Origin: an uncultured Pelagibacteraceae bacterium
Lineage (GTDB): Bacteria; Pseudomonadota; Alphaproteobacteria; Pelagibacterales; Pelagibacteraceae
Length of the DNA stretch: 34,003 nucleotides
Reading direction: 5' to 3'
NCBI GenBank assembly: GCA_902602105.1
Contig: CACKPP010000002.1
Coordinates: 1 to 34,003 of the forward strand
In this document: positions 1 through 9,449 of the stretch, piece after piece
Layout of the letters: each line of letters begins with the position of its first letter
Position numbering within the stretch: position 1 is the first letter of the stretch
Made by a program: the position numbers and the translations under genes
The notes under the pieces: model-generated
Databases searched by the model: none
What the model saw: the letters and a program-made list of their open reading frames with translations, nothing else
What the model was told of the DNA's origin: nothing

Positions 1-710
1 ACCATATTGTATATGATTTAAGAGGAAATTTAAAATTCATAAATTATAAATTAGCCAATGCAAATATAACTTCTCAATTTAATGAAAATGAGAAGGTTAA
101 TTTTACAGTTACTAGCGACGATAATCAAAAAGTTACCACTCTTTTTTCAGACCAAGCAAAACCTTTTGTACAAAAATTTAATTTTATTAAAGGTTTTGAT
201 AATGGGTCATTAGATTTTTACTCAATTAAATCAAAAGATATCTCTAATTCAAAGATAAAGATTTACGATTTTAATTTAAAAAAACTTCCAGCTTTAACTA
301 AAATTCTTACTTTGGCTTCTCTCCAAGGCATTGCAGACTTATTATCAGGTGAAGGTATAGGATTTTCTGAATTTGAGATGAACTTTGAAAATAAAGACAA
401 ACTAATGACAATTGATGAAATATACGCAATTGGTCCTGCTATATCAATTTTAATGGAGGGTTATGTTGAAAAAAATAGACTAGTAAGTCTTAGAGGAACA
501 CTGGTTCCCGCTACTACTATTAATAAAGCTATCGGATCAATACCTGTCATTGGAGATATTTTAGTAGGAAAAAAAACTGGAGAGGGAGTTTTTGGTGTTA
601 GCTTTAAAATAAAAGGTCCCCCAAAAAGATTAGAAACCTCAGTTAATCCGATTAAAACACTAACACCTAGATTTATAACAAGAACTTTGGAGAAGATCAA
701 AAAAAATTAA
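1..710 (+). CDS. AsmA/YhdP-like (DUF3971-type) protein, C-terminal fragment
   Basis: The reading frame is open from base 3 to the TAA at 708-710, so about 235 C-terminal residues of a longer protein are present and the start lies left of the window. The C-terminal part contains a run of small and hydrophobic residues (PATTINKAIGSIPVIGDILV) followed by GKKTGEGVFGVSFKIKGP. This is the typical ending of the large AsmA-like/YhdP family, envelope proteins with an N-terminal membrane anchor and a long beta-rich periplasmic body, implicated in phospholipid transport to the outer membrane. The preceding segment has alternating short beta-strand-like stretches, which fits that body. The function is inferred from this C-terminal signature only. 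The gene overlaps the stop of the convergent tyrS by a few bases inside an AT palindrome. Confidence 0.7.
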   Translation, partial: HIVYDLRGNLKFINYKLANANITSQFNENEKVNFTVTSDDNQKVTTLFSDQAKPFVQKFNFIKGFDNGSLDFYSIKSKDISNSKIKIYDFNLKKLPALTKILTLASLQGIADLLSGEGIGFSEFEMNFENKDKLMTIDEIYAIGPAISILMEGYVEKNRLVSLRGTLVPATTINKAIGSIPVIGDILVGKKTGEGVFGVSFKIKGPPKRLETSVNPIKTLTPRFITRTLEKIKKN

Positions 711-725
711 ATTAATTCAATTTTT
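702..725. terminator. AT-rich palindrome at the asmA-like/tyrS junction, candidate bidirectional terminator
   Basis: A 24-bp palindrome with one mismatched pair has outer arms AAAAATT and AATTTTT. It is centred at about 713, and the two convergent stop codons lie in its left half. Each strand reads A-tract, stem, T-tract, so it could act as a weak terminator in both directions. There is no GC in the stem, so folding energy is low. The call rests on symmetry and position only. Confidence 0.4.
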
Positions 726-1936
726 ATATGTCTTTTTTTTCCAATTGAAAGTTTAAGATAATTATTATTGAAAAAAGTATTATCAATAATAATTTTTTCA
801 TTTTCTATAATTTCATTATTTATCTTGATTGCTCTACCTTTTATTAATCTTCTTATCTCACTTTTAGAATTTTCAAATTTAGAGATAATAACCAGGTCAA
901 TAATACTAAAATCATTTTTGATTAGAGATTTTTTAATTTGAATAAATGGAAGGTTTAATCCTGACGAATTATCTGAAAAAGTTTCTTTGGCAATTTTTTC
1001 TGAATTTTGTGCTTCTTTTTTACCGTGAAGCATTTCAGTTGTTTTATTTGCTAGTAAAATTTTCAAATTATTAATATTTTGATCACTAAAACTATCAATA
1101 TCTTTAACCTTTTCATCAGTAAAAAATTTTAAAAATTTAATTACATCTCTGTCGTCAGTATTTCTCCAAAATTGCCAATAGTTATATGGCGACAAAAATT
1201 TTTTATCTAACCAAACAGCTCCATCAGTAGTTTTACCCATCTTAGAACCTGAAGCTAAAGTAATAAGAGGTGTCGTTAAACCAAAAGTTTGATTATTAGA
1301 ATGTTTTTTAATAAGATCTACACCATTAACAATATTTCCCCACTGGTCTGATCCACCAATTTGTAGAGTACAATTTTCTTTCTTATTTAATTCTAAAAAA
1401 TCATAAGCTTGGACAATCATATAATTAAATTCCATATAACTTAAGGACTGCTCCCTATCTAATCTAGCCTTGACACTTTCAAAAGTTAGCATCTTATTTA
1501 TTGTAAAATGCTTTCCTATATCTCTTAAGAAAGAAATATAATTTAAATTTTTGAGCCATTTATAATTATTCACAAAAATAGGTTTTATTTTTTTATCAGT
1601 CGTGTCTAAAAATTTTTTTAAAATTTTTTCAATGTTTTTTGCATTTTTTTCTATTTCTTTCTCAGATAATATTTTACGAGTTTTATCTTTACCTGATGGA
1701 TCTCCAATTCTCGTAGTTCCACCACCCAATAAAACTATTGGTTGATGTCCGTAACGCTGGAGCAATCTTAAACACATTATCTGAAGTAGACTTCCAACAT
1801 GAAGACTTGCAGCTGTACAATCAAATCCAATATAAGCTTTAATTTTTTTTTTATCTAATAAATCAGATAATTCTCTTTCATTTGTACATTGATAGAAATA
1901 CCCTCTATCTTTAAATTCTTTTAAAAATTTATTCAT
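707..1936 (-). CDS. tyrS: Tyrosyl-tRNA synthetase
   Basis: Class I aminoacyl-tRNA synthetase that charges tRNA-Tyr with tyrosine in the cytoplasm. Numbering from the chosen ATG (409 aa): YIGFDCTAASLHVGS (about 35-49) carries the HIGH-type motif as HVGS. GGGTTRIGDPSGK follows in the nucleotide fold. QIGGSDQWGN is the tyrosine-binding region, and SGSKMGKT (about 229-236) is the KMSKS loop. A C-terminal S4 RNA-binding domain is visible (SKSEIRRLIKGRAIKIN). The frame extends six codons further to a TTG at 1954, but the first ATG at 1936 is the better start and begins the usual MNKFLKE N-terminus. It is divergent from anmK with only 47 bp between the start codons, so both promoters must sit there. 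The tyrS-anmK pairing is common in Alphaproteobacteria. Confidence 0.97.
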   Translation of the reverse strand: MNKFLKEFKDRGYFYQCTNERELSDLLDKKKIKAYIGFDCTAASLHVGSLLQIMCLRLLQRYGHQPIVLLGGGTTRIGDPSGKDKTRKILSEKEIEKNAKNIEKILKKFLDTTDKKIKPIFVNNYKWLKNLNYISFLRDIGKHFTINKMLTFESVKARLDREQSLSYMEFNYMIVQAYDFLELNKKENCTLQIGGSDQWGNIVNGVDLIKKHSNNQTFGLTTPLITLASGSKMGKTTDGAVWLDKKFLSPYNYWQFWRNTDDRDVIKFLKFFTDEKVKDIDSFSDQNINNLKILLANKTTEMLHGKKEAQNSEKIAKETFSDNSSGLNLPFIQIKKSLIKNDFSIIDLVIISKFENSKSEIRRLIKGRAIKINNEIIENEKIIIDNTFFNNNYLKLSIGKKRHIKIELI

Positions 1937-1983
1937 GAGTCTATAGTTCCACAATATACATTATTTAATAAAAAAAAATAAGA

Positions 1984-3129
1984 ATGGAAAAAATTTATAC
2001 AGCTATTGGTCTTATGAGTGGTACTTCGTTAGACGGAGTAGATGTCTCTATAATCGAATCAGATGGTAATAGAGAATTTTCATCAATTATGGATAGATAT
2101 TTTGAATATGATGGAGAATTAATTCATAAACTATTGAAAATAAGAGACAAAATCTCAAATTTTGAGGCAATAAATAGAAATTTAGATGAGATAAAATCTT
2201 TAGAGAGAGAGATCACTTTATTTCATGTTAAAGCAGTAAAAGAGACTCTAAAGTCATCGAAATCACCAATAGATTTAATTGGTTTTCATGGGCAAACAAT
2301 ATTTCATAACTCAAAAAAAAAAATAACTAAACAATTGGGTGATGGAAAATTATTATCACAATTAACAAAAAAAAAAGTTGTTTATAATTTTAGACTAAAT
2401 GATTTAAAAAATGGTGGACAAGGTGCACCTCTTGCACCAATATTTCATAACGCGCTTGCAAATAAGATTAATAAGAAATTTAATTTAGAATTTCCAATAA
2501 ACATTTTAAATATAGGAGGAATTGCAAATATTACCTCTACAGTAGATTGGAAAGATTTTGAGGTTGAAAATAAAATTTATGCATATGACATAGGTCCAGG
2601 TAATTGTTTAATAGATGAATGGATGAGAAAAAATTCAAAAGAAAGATATGACAAGGAAGGCTTAGTGGCCAGATCTGGTAAAACTGATAAATTGATTTTA
2701 AATCAGGCTTTAGAAAATTTTAACATTAATTCAAATTATGAAAAATCATTAGATATTAAAGATTTTGATATTTTTTTTGCCAAAGGTCTTTCATTAGAAA
2801 ATGGTGCAGCAACTATTACAGATTTTACCGCAAAACTTATTGCCGACGGTATAAGCTATGTTCATAGCCTCGAGAAAAGTCAAAAGAAAAAATGGTTAGT
2901 GTGTGGTGGAGGAAGAAAAAATAAATATTTATTAGAATGTATAAAAAATAATTTTAAAAACATAAATATAGATCCAATAGATAAATATAAAATAGATGGT
3001 GATTATATTGAGTCTCAAGCATTTGCTTTTTTAGCGATAAGATCTTTAAAAGGAATGCCTATTTCTTTTCCAAATACAACTAGATGTAAAAACCCAATAA
3101 CTGGTGGAGATATAGTTGAAAATTTTTAA
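1984..3129 (+). CDS. anmK: Anhydro-N-acetylmuramic acid kinase
   Basis: Phosphorylates 1,6-anhydro-MurNAc with ring opening to MurNAc-6-phosphate, a step of peptidoglycan recycling in the cytoplasm. The 381-aa length is normal for the family. The N-terminal phosphate-binding signature GLMSGTSLDGVDV (about 9-21), DLIGFHGQTIFH (the conserved FHGQT), NGGQGAPLAPIFH, NIGGIANIT and AYDIGPGNCLIDEWM are all present and in the expected order for this ASKHA-fold kinase. The C-terminus has CGGGRKN and ESQAFAFLAIR. No obvious strong ribosome-binding site precedes the ATG (only AAGA). It is divergent from tyrS and ends by overlapping the convergent alpha/beta hydrolase by 4 bp. Confidence 0.96.
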   Translation: MEKIYTAIGLMSGTSLDGVDVSIIESDGNREFSSIMDRYFEYDGELIHKLLKIRDKISNFEAINRNLDEIKSLEREITLFHVKAVKETLKSSKSPIDLIGFHGQTIFHNSKKKITKQLGDGKLLSQLTKKKVVYNFRLNDLKNGGQGAPLAPIFHNALANKINKKFNLEFPINILNIGGIANITSTVDWKDFEVENKIYAYDIGPGNCLIDEWMRKNSKERYDKEGLVARSGKTDKLILNQALENFNINSNYEKSLDIKDFDIFFAKGLSLENGAATITDFTAKLIADGISYVHSLEKSQKKKWLVCGGGRKNKYLLECIKNNFKNINIDPIDKYKIDGDYIESQAFAFLAIRSLKGMPISFPNTTRCKNPITGGDIVENF

Positions 3130-3782
3130 TATAAAGCTGTTTCTTTTTTAATATATTTATCCAAACTTTTTGTTAAATCATTTTCATTTTTTGAAAAAAA
3201 ATGATTTGCACCGGTAATTGATTGAAACTCAACTTTAATCCCTTTTTGCGAACTTAATCTTTTGTTAAGTTCATCTAAATAATCAAGAGGCACAAGCTCA
3301 TCCTTTTTTCCATAAATCATTAATCCAGAAGTTGGACATGGTGATAAAAAAGAAAAATCATATACATTAGGTTGAGGTGATATTGCAATAAATCTATTAA
3401 TTTCAGGTCTTCTCATTAATAATTGCATTGCTATTAATGAACCAAATGAAAATCCTGAAACCCAACATTGAGAATTATCAAAATTTTCTCTCTCTAACCA
3501 ATCTAATGCAGCCGCCGCATCTGCTAGTTCACCCTGTCCATTATCAAATTCACCATCGCTTTTCCCTACACCTCTAAAATTTACTCTACAAACTGAAAAA
3601 TCATTTTCGACAAATGTCTGGAAAGTTTCAACTACAACTTTATTGTTCATTGTTCCTCCATATTGTGGATGAGGTTGTAAGACTAGCGCAATCGGAGATG
3701 TAACTTTTTTACTTTTATAATATTTTGCTTCAAGCCTTCCTGCTGGTCCTGGAATGAATATTTCTAAAATTTTGTTATCCAT
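3126..3782 (-). CDS. Alpha/beta hydrolase (dienelactone hydrolase-like superfamily)
   Basis: 218-aa cytoplasmic alpha/beta-fold hydrolase with no signal peptide. The sequence shows an N-terminal strand followed by QPHPQYGGTMNNKVV, then NFRGVGKSDGEFDNGQGE (a conserved block of the COG2945-type hydrolases). The nucleophile elbow is GFSFGS with Ser112, an acid Asp161 lies in YGKKDELVP, and the catalytic His194 lies in GANHFF. The triad is therefore complete. The substrate is unknown, and proteins of this type are usually annotated only as hydrolases or esterases. It is a single gene, overlapping anmK at the 3' end and divergent from iscR. Its upstream region contains long T/A runs and no convincing Shine-Dalgarno. 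Confidence 0.85.
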   Translation of the reverse strand: MDNKILEIFIPGPAGRLEAKYYKSKKVTSPIALVLQPHPQYGGTMNNKVVVETFQTFVENDFSVCRVNFRGVGKSDGEFDNGQGELADAAAALDWLERENFDNSQCWVSGFSFGSLIAMQLLMRRPEINRFIAISPQPNVYDFSFLSPCPTSGLMIYGKKDELVPLDYLDELNKRLSSQKGIKVEFQSITGANHFFSKNENDLTKSLDKYIKKETALY

Positions 3783-3869
3783 ATTTGTTATTGATTATTA
3801 TTCTCAAAAAAAAATTAGGTTTATCACAACTGCGTGACAAAATGTGAGTCTTTTTTTTATTTAACATAC

Positions 3870-3897
3870 TTGACTATTTTAGTCAGGTTTATATATA
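3870..3897 (+). promoter_or_regulatory. iscR-suf promoter with embedded IscR-type operator
   Basis: A -35 hexamer TTGACT (3870-3875) and a -10 TATATA (3892-3897) are 16 bp apart. Bases 3871-3885 form a perfect inverted repeat, TGACTA-TTT-TAGTCA, overlapping the -35 and the start of the spacer, with AGG following. This resembles the motif reported upstream of suf operons in Alphaproteobacteria that have IscR. Because the first gene downstream is iscR itself, autorepression by IscR is the natural reading. Operator assignment is by symmetry and context. The 5' leader would be about 13 nt and carries AAGGA in front of the iscR ATG. Confidence 0.75.
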
Positions 3898-3916
3898 CCC
3901 AATAAAATAAGGATTT

Positions 3917-4342
3917 ATGAAACTAACATCTAAAGGCAGGTATGCGGTCATGGCTTTAGTAGATCTGGCAAGATTTAATAATATCAACCCAGTTTCTCTG
4001 AGAGACATTTCTTTGAGGCAGGGTATTTCTTTAGATTACTTAGAGCAAATTTTTTCAAAACTCAGAAAAAAAGAAATAGTTCAAAGTGTTAGAGGAACCC
4101 AAGGTGGTTATGTTTTAAATAAAAAAGCTAAAGAAATAAAACTAACAAATATTTTTGATGCTGTAGATGAGAAAGTAAAAACTGTCCAATGTAAGAAAGA
4201 GTCTAAAAAAGGATGTAATGGCAAAGCAACAAAATGTCTTACTCATAATCTTTGGGATGAACTTGAAAATCATATCAATAATTTTTTTGATGAAAAAAGT
4301 CTAGAGGATTTAGTAAAAGATAACAGTGAGAAAAGAGTGTAA
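3917..4342 (+). CDS. iscR: Rrf2-family Fe-S cluster regulator IscR
   Basis: 141-aa DNA-binding transcription factor that senses Fe-S cluster status. The N-terminal winged helix begins [18 protein letters not shown], with the Rrf2 signature ([24 protein letters not shown]). Three cysteines, C92, C100 and C107, and His110 in CLTH match the [2Fe-2S] ligand set of IscR, although the C-C spacings are one to two residues longer than in E. coli. The start is supported by an upstream AAGGA. It is the first gene of an eight-gene operon, with sufB starting 2 bp after it. The palindrome in its own promoter predicts autoregulation that couples suf expression to Fe-S demand. Other Rrf2 members (NsrR, RirA) are possible, but the suf context favours IscR. 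Confidence 0.92.
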   Translation: MKLTSKGRYAVMALVDLARFNNINPVSLRDISLRQGISLDYLEQIFSKLRKKEIVQSVRGTQGGYVLNKKAKEIKLTNIFDAVDEKVKTVQCKKESKKGCNGKATKCLTHNLWDELENHINNFFDEKSLEDLVKDNSEKRV

Positions 4343-4344
4343 AA

Positions 4345-5787
4345 ATGAATACTAGAGAAAAGGATATAGAAAATCTAAAAGATTATAAATATGGTTTTAC
4401 AACTGATATTGAAAATATTAGAGCACCTAAAGGTTTAAATGAAGATGTGATAAAATTCATATCTAATATTAAAAAAGAACCAAAGTGGATGTTAGATTTT
4501 AGACTAAAAGCATTTGAAAGATTTAAACAATTAAAAGAACCTAATTGGCAAAAACCTAAATATCCTAAAATTGATTATCAAGATTTATACTATTATTCAG
4601 CACCTAAAAGTATTAGTGATAAACCAAAAAGTTTAAATGAATTAGATCCAAAACTTTTAGAGACTTACAAAAAACTAGGTATACCATTACAAGAACAAGC
4701 AAGACTTAATGGAATCGCAGTTGATGCCGTATTTGACTCGGTTTCTGTTGCTACAACATTTAAAGAGGAATTAACTAAACAAGGAATAATTTTTTGTTCA
4801 ATGTCAGAAGCAATACAAAAACATCCTGAACTTGTAAAAAAATACTTAGGTTCAGTAATTCCTACTACAGATCATTTTTTTGCAACTCTTAATTCTGCAG
4901 TATTTACCGATGGATCATTTGTTTACATTCCGGAGGGAGTAAGATGTCCGATGGAGCTTTCAACTTATTTTAGGATAAATGCCTCAGAGACAGGTCAATT
5001 TGAGAGAACATTAATAATTGCCGAAAAAGGTAGTTATGTAAGTTATTTAGAAGGTTGTACAGCACCGATGAGAGATGAAAATCAATTACATGCAGCAAAT
5101 GTTGAGTTAATAGCTTTAGATGATGCAGAAATAAAATATTCGACTGTACAAAATTGGTATCCTGGAGATGAAAATGGAAAAGGTGGAATATATAATTTTG
5201 TAACTAAAAGAGGATTGTGTAAAGGTAAAAATTCAAAAATTTCTTGGACACAAGTTGAAACAGGTTCTGCCATAACATGGAAATACCCTAGCTGTATTTT
5301 AAAAGGTGACAACTCAATTGGTGAATTTTATTCAATAGCTATTACCAACAATCATCAAAAAGCTGATACAGGAACAAAAATGATTCATTTAGGAAAAAAT
5401 ACTAAAAGTAAAATAATTTCAAAAGGTATAAGTGCTGGATTTTCTGATATGACTTATAGAGGTTTAGTAGATATTAATCCAAAAGCAAAAAATTCTAGCA
5501 ACTATACGCAATGTGACTCTTTACTAATGGGTAACAAATGTGGAGCTCATACTGTTCCTTATATCAAAAATAAAAATTTTGACTCAAATATAGCTCATGA
5601 AGCAACAACTTCAAAAATTAGTGAAGATCAATTACATTACTGTCAACAAAGAGGACTAAATCCAGAGGAAGCAGTTGGTTTAATTGTTAATGGTTTCTGT
5701 AAAGAAGTATTGCAGCAGTTGCCAATGGAGTTTGCTGTAGAAGCACAGAAATTAGTTGGCATTAGTTTAGAGGGGAGTGTTGGTTAA
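4345..5787 (+). CDS. sufB: Fe-S cluster scaffold subunit SufB
   Basis: 480-aa component of the SufBCD scaffold on which Fe-S clusters are assembled in the cytoplasm. The length is normal for SufB. Conserved blocks include [37 protein letters not shown] (a cysteine on the SufB beta-helix), [19 protein letters not shown] and, near the C-terminus, GNKCGAHT and the HYCQQRGL...GFCKE segment that contacts SufC. SufB and SufD are paralogues. This one is recognised as SufB by its greater length, its cysteines and its position before sufC. It overlaps sufC by one base (TAATG), indicating translational coupling. Confidence 0.97.
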   Translation: MNTREKDIENLKDYKYGFTTDIENIRAPKGLNEDVIKFISNIKKEPKWMLDFRLKAFERFKQLKEPNWQKPKYPKIDYQDLYYYSAPKSISDKPKSLNELDPKLLETYKKLGIPLQEQARLNGIAVDAVFDSVSVATTFKEELTKQGIIFCSMSEAIQKHPELVKKYLGSVIPTTDHFFATLNSAVFTDGSFVYIPEGVRCPMELSTYFRINASETGQFERTLIIAEKGSYVSYLEGCTAPMRDENQLHAANVELIALDDAEIKYSTVQNWYPGDENGKGGIYNFVTKRGLCKGKNSKISWTQVETGSAITWKYPSCILKGDNSIGEFYSIAITNNHQKADTGTKMIHLGKNTKSKIISKGISAGFSDMTYRGLVDINPKAKNSSNYTQCDSLLMGNKCGAHTVPYIKNKNFDSNIAHEATTSKISEDQLHYCQQRGLNPEEAVGLIVNGFCKEVLQQLPMEFAVEAQKLVGISLEGSVG

Positions 5788-6521
5788 TGCTTAAGATTAA
5801 TAACTTAAATGCAAATGTAGAAAATAAGTCAATATTAAAGGGTTTTTCTCTAAATATTAATCCTGGTGAAGTGCATGCAATCATGGGTCCTAATGGATCA
5901 GGTAAAAGCACATTATCAAATATTCTATCTGGAAAGAAGGGCTACGAGGTATCGGGCGAGATTTTATTTGAAAATAAAAATTTATTTGATCTTGAAACAG
6001 AGGAAAGGGCACATAAAGGTATATTCTTAGCATTTCAATATCCCTTAGAAATACCTGGAGTAAATACAAACATATTTTTAAAAACCTCTTTAAATGCAGT
6101 TAGAAAAGCTCGTGGAGAAAAAGAGCTAGATGCTATTGAGTTTTTAAAACTTGTTAAAGAAAAAGCAAAAGAACTTAAATTTGATGAAGAAAAACTAAAT
6201 AGACAATTAAATGTAGGTTTTTCTGGAGGTGAAAAAAAGAAAAATGAAATTTTGCAAATGTCTATGTTGGCTCCCAAATTATCAATATTAGATGAGACAG
6301 ATTCAGGCTTAGACATTGATGCTTTAAAAATAGTAGCTGATGGAGTTAATACTCTTAGAAACAAAAATAATTCTTTTTTAATTATTACTCATTATCAAAG
6401 ATTATTAGATTATATTAAACCAGATTTTGTTCATGTTTTAATGAATGGAAAAATAATAAAATCTGGTGGTCCAGAATTAGCATTAGAGTTAGAAAAAAAA
6501 GGATATGAAAGTTTTAATTAA
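5787..6521 (+). CDS. sufC: Fe-S assembly ATPase SufC
   Basis: 244-aa soluble ABC-type ATPase that binds SufB and SufD and powers scaffold rearrangement. Walker A is GPNGSGKS (34-41), the signature is FSGGEKKKNE, and Walker B with the SufC-specific extension reads SILDETDSGLDIDAL. The H-loop is ITHYQR. The tyrosine/glutamine-rich Q-loop reads LAFQYPLEIPGV, which is characteristic of SufC rather than of transport ATPases. There is no membrane partner. It is followed directly, with no gap, by sufD. Confidence 0.97.
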   Translation: MLKINNLNANVENKSILKGFSLNINPGEVHAIMGPNGSGKSTLSNILSGKKGYEVSGEILFENKNLFDLETEERAHKGIFLAFQYPLEIPGVNTNIFLKTSLNAVRKARGEKELDAIEFLKLVKEKAKELKFDEEKLNRQLNVGFSGGEKKKNEILQMSMLAPKLSILDETDSGLDIDALKIVADGVNTLRNKNNSFLIITHYQRLLDYIKPDFVHVLMNGKIIKSGGPELALELEKKGYESFN

Positions 6522-7769
6522 ATGACTGAACAATTACAATTAGATTTTGATAAAATAATAAAAACTTTAAATATTTCTAAAAAAGAAATTGATTTAAAAA
6601 GAAATTATTTAGAAAAATTTATTAGAAGCGGTTTTCCAAACAGAAAAGAAGAAAATTGGAAGTTTTTAGATATAAGTCAAATTATTAAAAATAATATTAG
6701 TGATTTAAGTTTTTTCAATGATTATTCTATTCCAAATAAAATCAACCCATCTGATTTTGTTGATGGTTTAGAGCATAATAAAATTATTTTTATAAATGGA
6801 AGAATAGAAAAAATTGATTTTGTCTATGAAGATCAAAATAAAATTCAAATAAGTGACAAAATAGAAAAAAAAATTACATTTGATAATGAAAATTCTTTGA
6901 TTAATTTGAATAATGCTTTTACAAATAAAGTTTTTAAAGTTTTGGTTAAAAAAAACTATTCATTAAAAAAACCTTTAATCATATATCACTCTACAAATGA
7001 AAGAATTAAATCCAAAAATATTAATTTAAGACTAGATTTTGAGTTAGAGGAAAATAGCACATTAAGATTAGTTGATTTTTTTACTGATAGTTCAGATAAA
7101 AACTTTATGAATATTATATATAATTTTGATTTAAAAAAAAATTCTATTCTCAAAAATTATAAGATTGATAAATTTATTAATAAAGATTTGAAATACTCAT
7201 TTAACAATATTGAACAAGAGGCCAACAGTGTTTCTGAAACATTTATATTATCTTCAGGTTCAAATTTTTTTAAAAATGAAATTAATTGTAACTTAAAAGG
7301 AGAATACTCTTCTGCCTTTGTGAATGGTATTTTTTCTTTAAAGGAAAATCAACAACATGAAATCAGAACTATAATCAATCATTTGGTAGAAAATACTAAA
7401 AGTTACCAGCTAATAAAAAGTGTTCTTGGTAAACTTTCAAAAGCAGCTTATCAGGGAAAAATATTTGTGGACTCTAAGGCTCAAAAAACTGATGGATATC
7501 AATTAAGTAAAGCTATTTTAATGGATGAAACTTCTGAGTTTAATGCAAAACCAGAATTAGAAATCTATGCTGATGATGTAAAATGTTCTCATGGATCTGC
7601 ATCTGGAAGTTTGAATGAGAATTCAATTTTTTATTTGATGTCACGTGGTTTAAATTATCAGCAGTCAAAAGAACTTTTGATAAATGGATTTTTATTAGAT
7701 GTTGTTGAAAAGATCACAGACTCAGAAATTAAAAATTTAGTTAAAAATTTGATTGGCTTAAAAGAATGA
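6522..7769 (+). CDS. sufD: Fe-S cluster assembly protein SufD
   Basis: 415-aa paralogue of SufB and partner in the SufBC2D complex. The N-terminal half is divergent and very lysine/asparagine-rich, as expected in an AT-rich genome, with the conserved FPNRKEENWKF near residue 40. The C-terminal beta-helix core is recognisable: AYQGKIFVDSKAQKTDGYQ, ELEIYADDVKCSHGSASGSL and MSRGLNYQQSKELLINGF, including the conserved Cys and His of the SufB-SufD interface (KCSHG). It starts at the base following the sufC stop and overlaps sufS by 4 bp (ATGA). Confidence 0.95.
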   Translation: MTEQLQLDFDKIIKTLNISKKEIDLKRNYLEKFIRSGFPNRKEENWKFLDISQIIKNNISDLSFFNDYSIPNKINPSDFVDGLEHNKIIFINGRIEKIDFVYEDQNKIQISDKIEKKITFDNENSLINLNNAFTNKVFKVLVKKNYSLKKPLIIYHSTNERIKSKNINLRLDFELEENSTLRLVDFFTDSSDKNFMNIIYNFDLKKNSILKNYKIDKFINKDLKYSFNNIEQEANSVSETFILSSGSNFFKNEINCNLKGEYSSAFVNGIFSLKENQQHEIRTIINHLVENTKSYQLIKSVLGKLSKAAYQGKIFVDSKAQKTDGYQLSKAILMDETSEFNAKPELEIYADDVKCSHGSASGSLNENSIFYLMSRGLNYQQSKELLINGFLLDVVEKITDSEIKNLVKNLIGLKE

Positions 7770-8986
7770 ATATAGATAAGATTAAAAAAGAATTTCCAAT
7801 TTTTGATGAAAAAATTCAGAATAATGATTTAGTTTATTTAGATAGTGCTAATTCTTCACAAAAGCCTAAGGTTGTATTAGATAGAATTAATGAGTTTTAT
7901 TCAAAACAATTTTCAAACGTTGGAAGAAGTGTGCATTATTTGGCTGTAGCTGCAACAAATTTATATGAAAATACAAGGTCTTCAGTTCAAAAATATATTA
8001 ATGCTAAAGATAAAAATGAGATTGTTTTTACAAAAGGAGCAACAGAAGCTTTAAACTTGGTAGCAAATACTCTTGGCCAAACTATCATAGAACCAAATGA
8101 TGAGATTTTGATTACTGAATTAGAACATCACTCAAATTATGTACCTTGGCATTTTTTAAGGAAATCTAAGAATGTAAAAATAAAATTTGCAGAAATAAAT
8201 GAAGATGGAGATATTCCAATAGAAAATATAGAAAAAGAAATAACAGATAAAACAAAAGTAATTGCAATAACTCATTTATCAAATGTTACAGGTGCAGTTT
8301 TACCAATTAAAGAAATCACGCAATTAGCTCATTCAAAAGGAATAATTGTAGTTGTAGACGGATGTCAGGGGGGACCACATCTAAAATTAGATATGCAGGA
8401 CTTAGATTGTGATTTTTATGCAATCTCATGTCATAAAATGTATGGACCAACAGGACTAGGAGTTTTGTATGGAAAAAAGAAATGGCTTGAACAACTTCCT
8501 CCTTATCAAGGTGGAGGTGGAATGATTAATGAAGTTAAAAAAGATAGAATTTCATATGGCGATCTTCCAAACAAGTATGAGGCTGGAACAATGGCAACAG
8601 CTCAAGTAATTGCTTTTGATCAATCAATTAAATTTCTAGAAAGTATTGGAATTGCAAATATTATTAAACATGAAAAAGAATTGATTGAATATGGACAAGA
8701 AATTTTACAAAAAAATAATTCTGTTAAATTAATTGGAAATCCTAAGGAACGAGGTGGTGTTTTATCTTTTACTATTGAAGGTGTTCATCCACATGATATC
8801 GCAACTATTTTAGATGAAACTGGAGTAGCAATAAGAGCAGGTCATCACTGTTGTCAAATACTTCATGATAAATTAAACATTCCTGCAAGTGCGAGAGCAT
8901 CTTTAGGAGTTTATAATACTAAAGATGATTTAGATAGATTAAATGAAGGAATTAATAATTGTAAAAAAATTTTTGATTTAAAATGA
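7766..8986 (+). CDS. sufS: Cysteine desulfurase SufS (type II)
   Basis: 406-aa PLP enzyme that takes sulfur from L-cysteine, leaving alanine, and passes it as persulfide to the SUF scaffold. The PLP lysine is K224 in SCHKMYGPTG. The N-terminal substrate region shows YLDSANSSQKP and VGRSVHYLA. The catalytic cysteine is C362 in RAGHHCCQ (with a second Cys at 363), the short-loop type II arrangement of SufS rather than IscS. It is coupled by 4-bp overlaps to sufD upstream and sufU downstream. The next gene encodes SufU, the usual sulfur acceptor of this class where SufE is absent. Confidence 0.96.
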   Translation: MNIDKIKKEFPIFDEKIQNNDLVYLDSANSSQKPKVVLDRINEFYSKQFSNVGRSVHYLAVAATNLYENTRSSVQKYINAKDKNEIVFTKGATEALNLVANTLGQTIIEPNDEILITELEHHSNYVPWHFLRKSKNVKIKFAEINEDGDIPIENIEKEITDKTKVIAITHLSNVTGAVLPIKEITQLAHSKGIIVVVDGCQGGPHLKLDMQDLDCDFYAISCHKMYGPTGLGVLYGKKKWLEQLPPYQGGGGMINEVKKDRISYGDLPNKYEAGTMATAQVIAFDQSIKFLESIGIANIIKHEKELIEYGQEILQKNNSVKLIGNPKERGGVLSFTIEGVHPHDIATILDETGVAIRAGHHCCQILHDKLNIPASARASLGVYNTKDDLDRLNEGINNCKKIFDLK

Positions 8987-9447
8987 ACTTAAAAGAATTG
9001 TATCAAGAAATAATTTTAGAGCATGGTAAAAATCCTCGAAACTTAGGAAAGACTGAGAACTTTAATAAAGATGCAAAAGGTAACAACCCATTATGTGGTG
9101 ATAATGTTCATATTTTTTTAAAATTGAACGATCAAAGAAAAGTAGAAGATATATCTTTTGAAGGAAGTGGATGCGCTATATCAATGGCATCAGCTTCAAT
9201 TATGACTGATTTAATTAAAGGTAAAAGTGATAACGAAGCCAAAGAAATTATTGAAGATTTTTTGGGAATGATAAAAGAAAACCCTGATTTAAAAACTAAT
9301 TTATTAAAAGAAGATGAAAAAACGAAATTAATGTGTTTATCAGGAGTTAAACAATATCCAATGAGGGTTAAATGTGCTACATTATCCTGGCATACTTTAA
9401 TTTCCGCTATGGAAAATGATGGAAAAGAAATTAGTACGGAAAAATAA
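8983..9447 (+). CDS. sufU: SufU-type sulfur transfer protein (IscU-like fold)
   Basis: 154-aa protein of the IscU/SufU family. The cysteines and aspartate that bind zinc in SufU are present: C38 and D40 in NPLCGDN, C64 in GSGCAIS, and C131 in VKCATLSWHTL. An extra C118 lies in LMCLSGV. An insertion between the second and third cysteine blocks is longer than in IscU, which points to SufU, the zinc-dependent sulfur acceptor for SufS. Its start overlaps the sufS stop by 4 bp. An Fe-S scaffold role as in IscU is the alternative, but the genetic coupling to sufS makes acceptor the better call. Confidence 0.9.
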   Translation: MNLKELYQEIILEHGKNPRNLGKTENFNKDAKGNNPLCGDNVHIFLKLNDQRKVEDISFEGSGCAISMASASIMTDLIKGKSDNEAKEIIEDFLGMIKENPDLKTNLLKEDEKTKLMCLSGVKQYPMRVKCATLSWHTLISAMENDGKEISTEK

Positions 9448-9449
9448 TT

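Noticed and set aside
1937..1954. Upstream TTG start for tyrS at 1954
   Set aside because: It adds six residues not typical of the family, and the ATG at 1936 gives a normal N-terminus. TTG without a good SD is a poorer choice.
6035..6364. 109-codon antisense frame in sufC
   Set aside because: Serine/phenylalanine-rich mirror of lysine/glutamate codons in sufC, with no independent signals.
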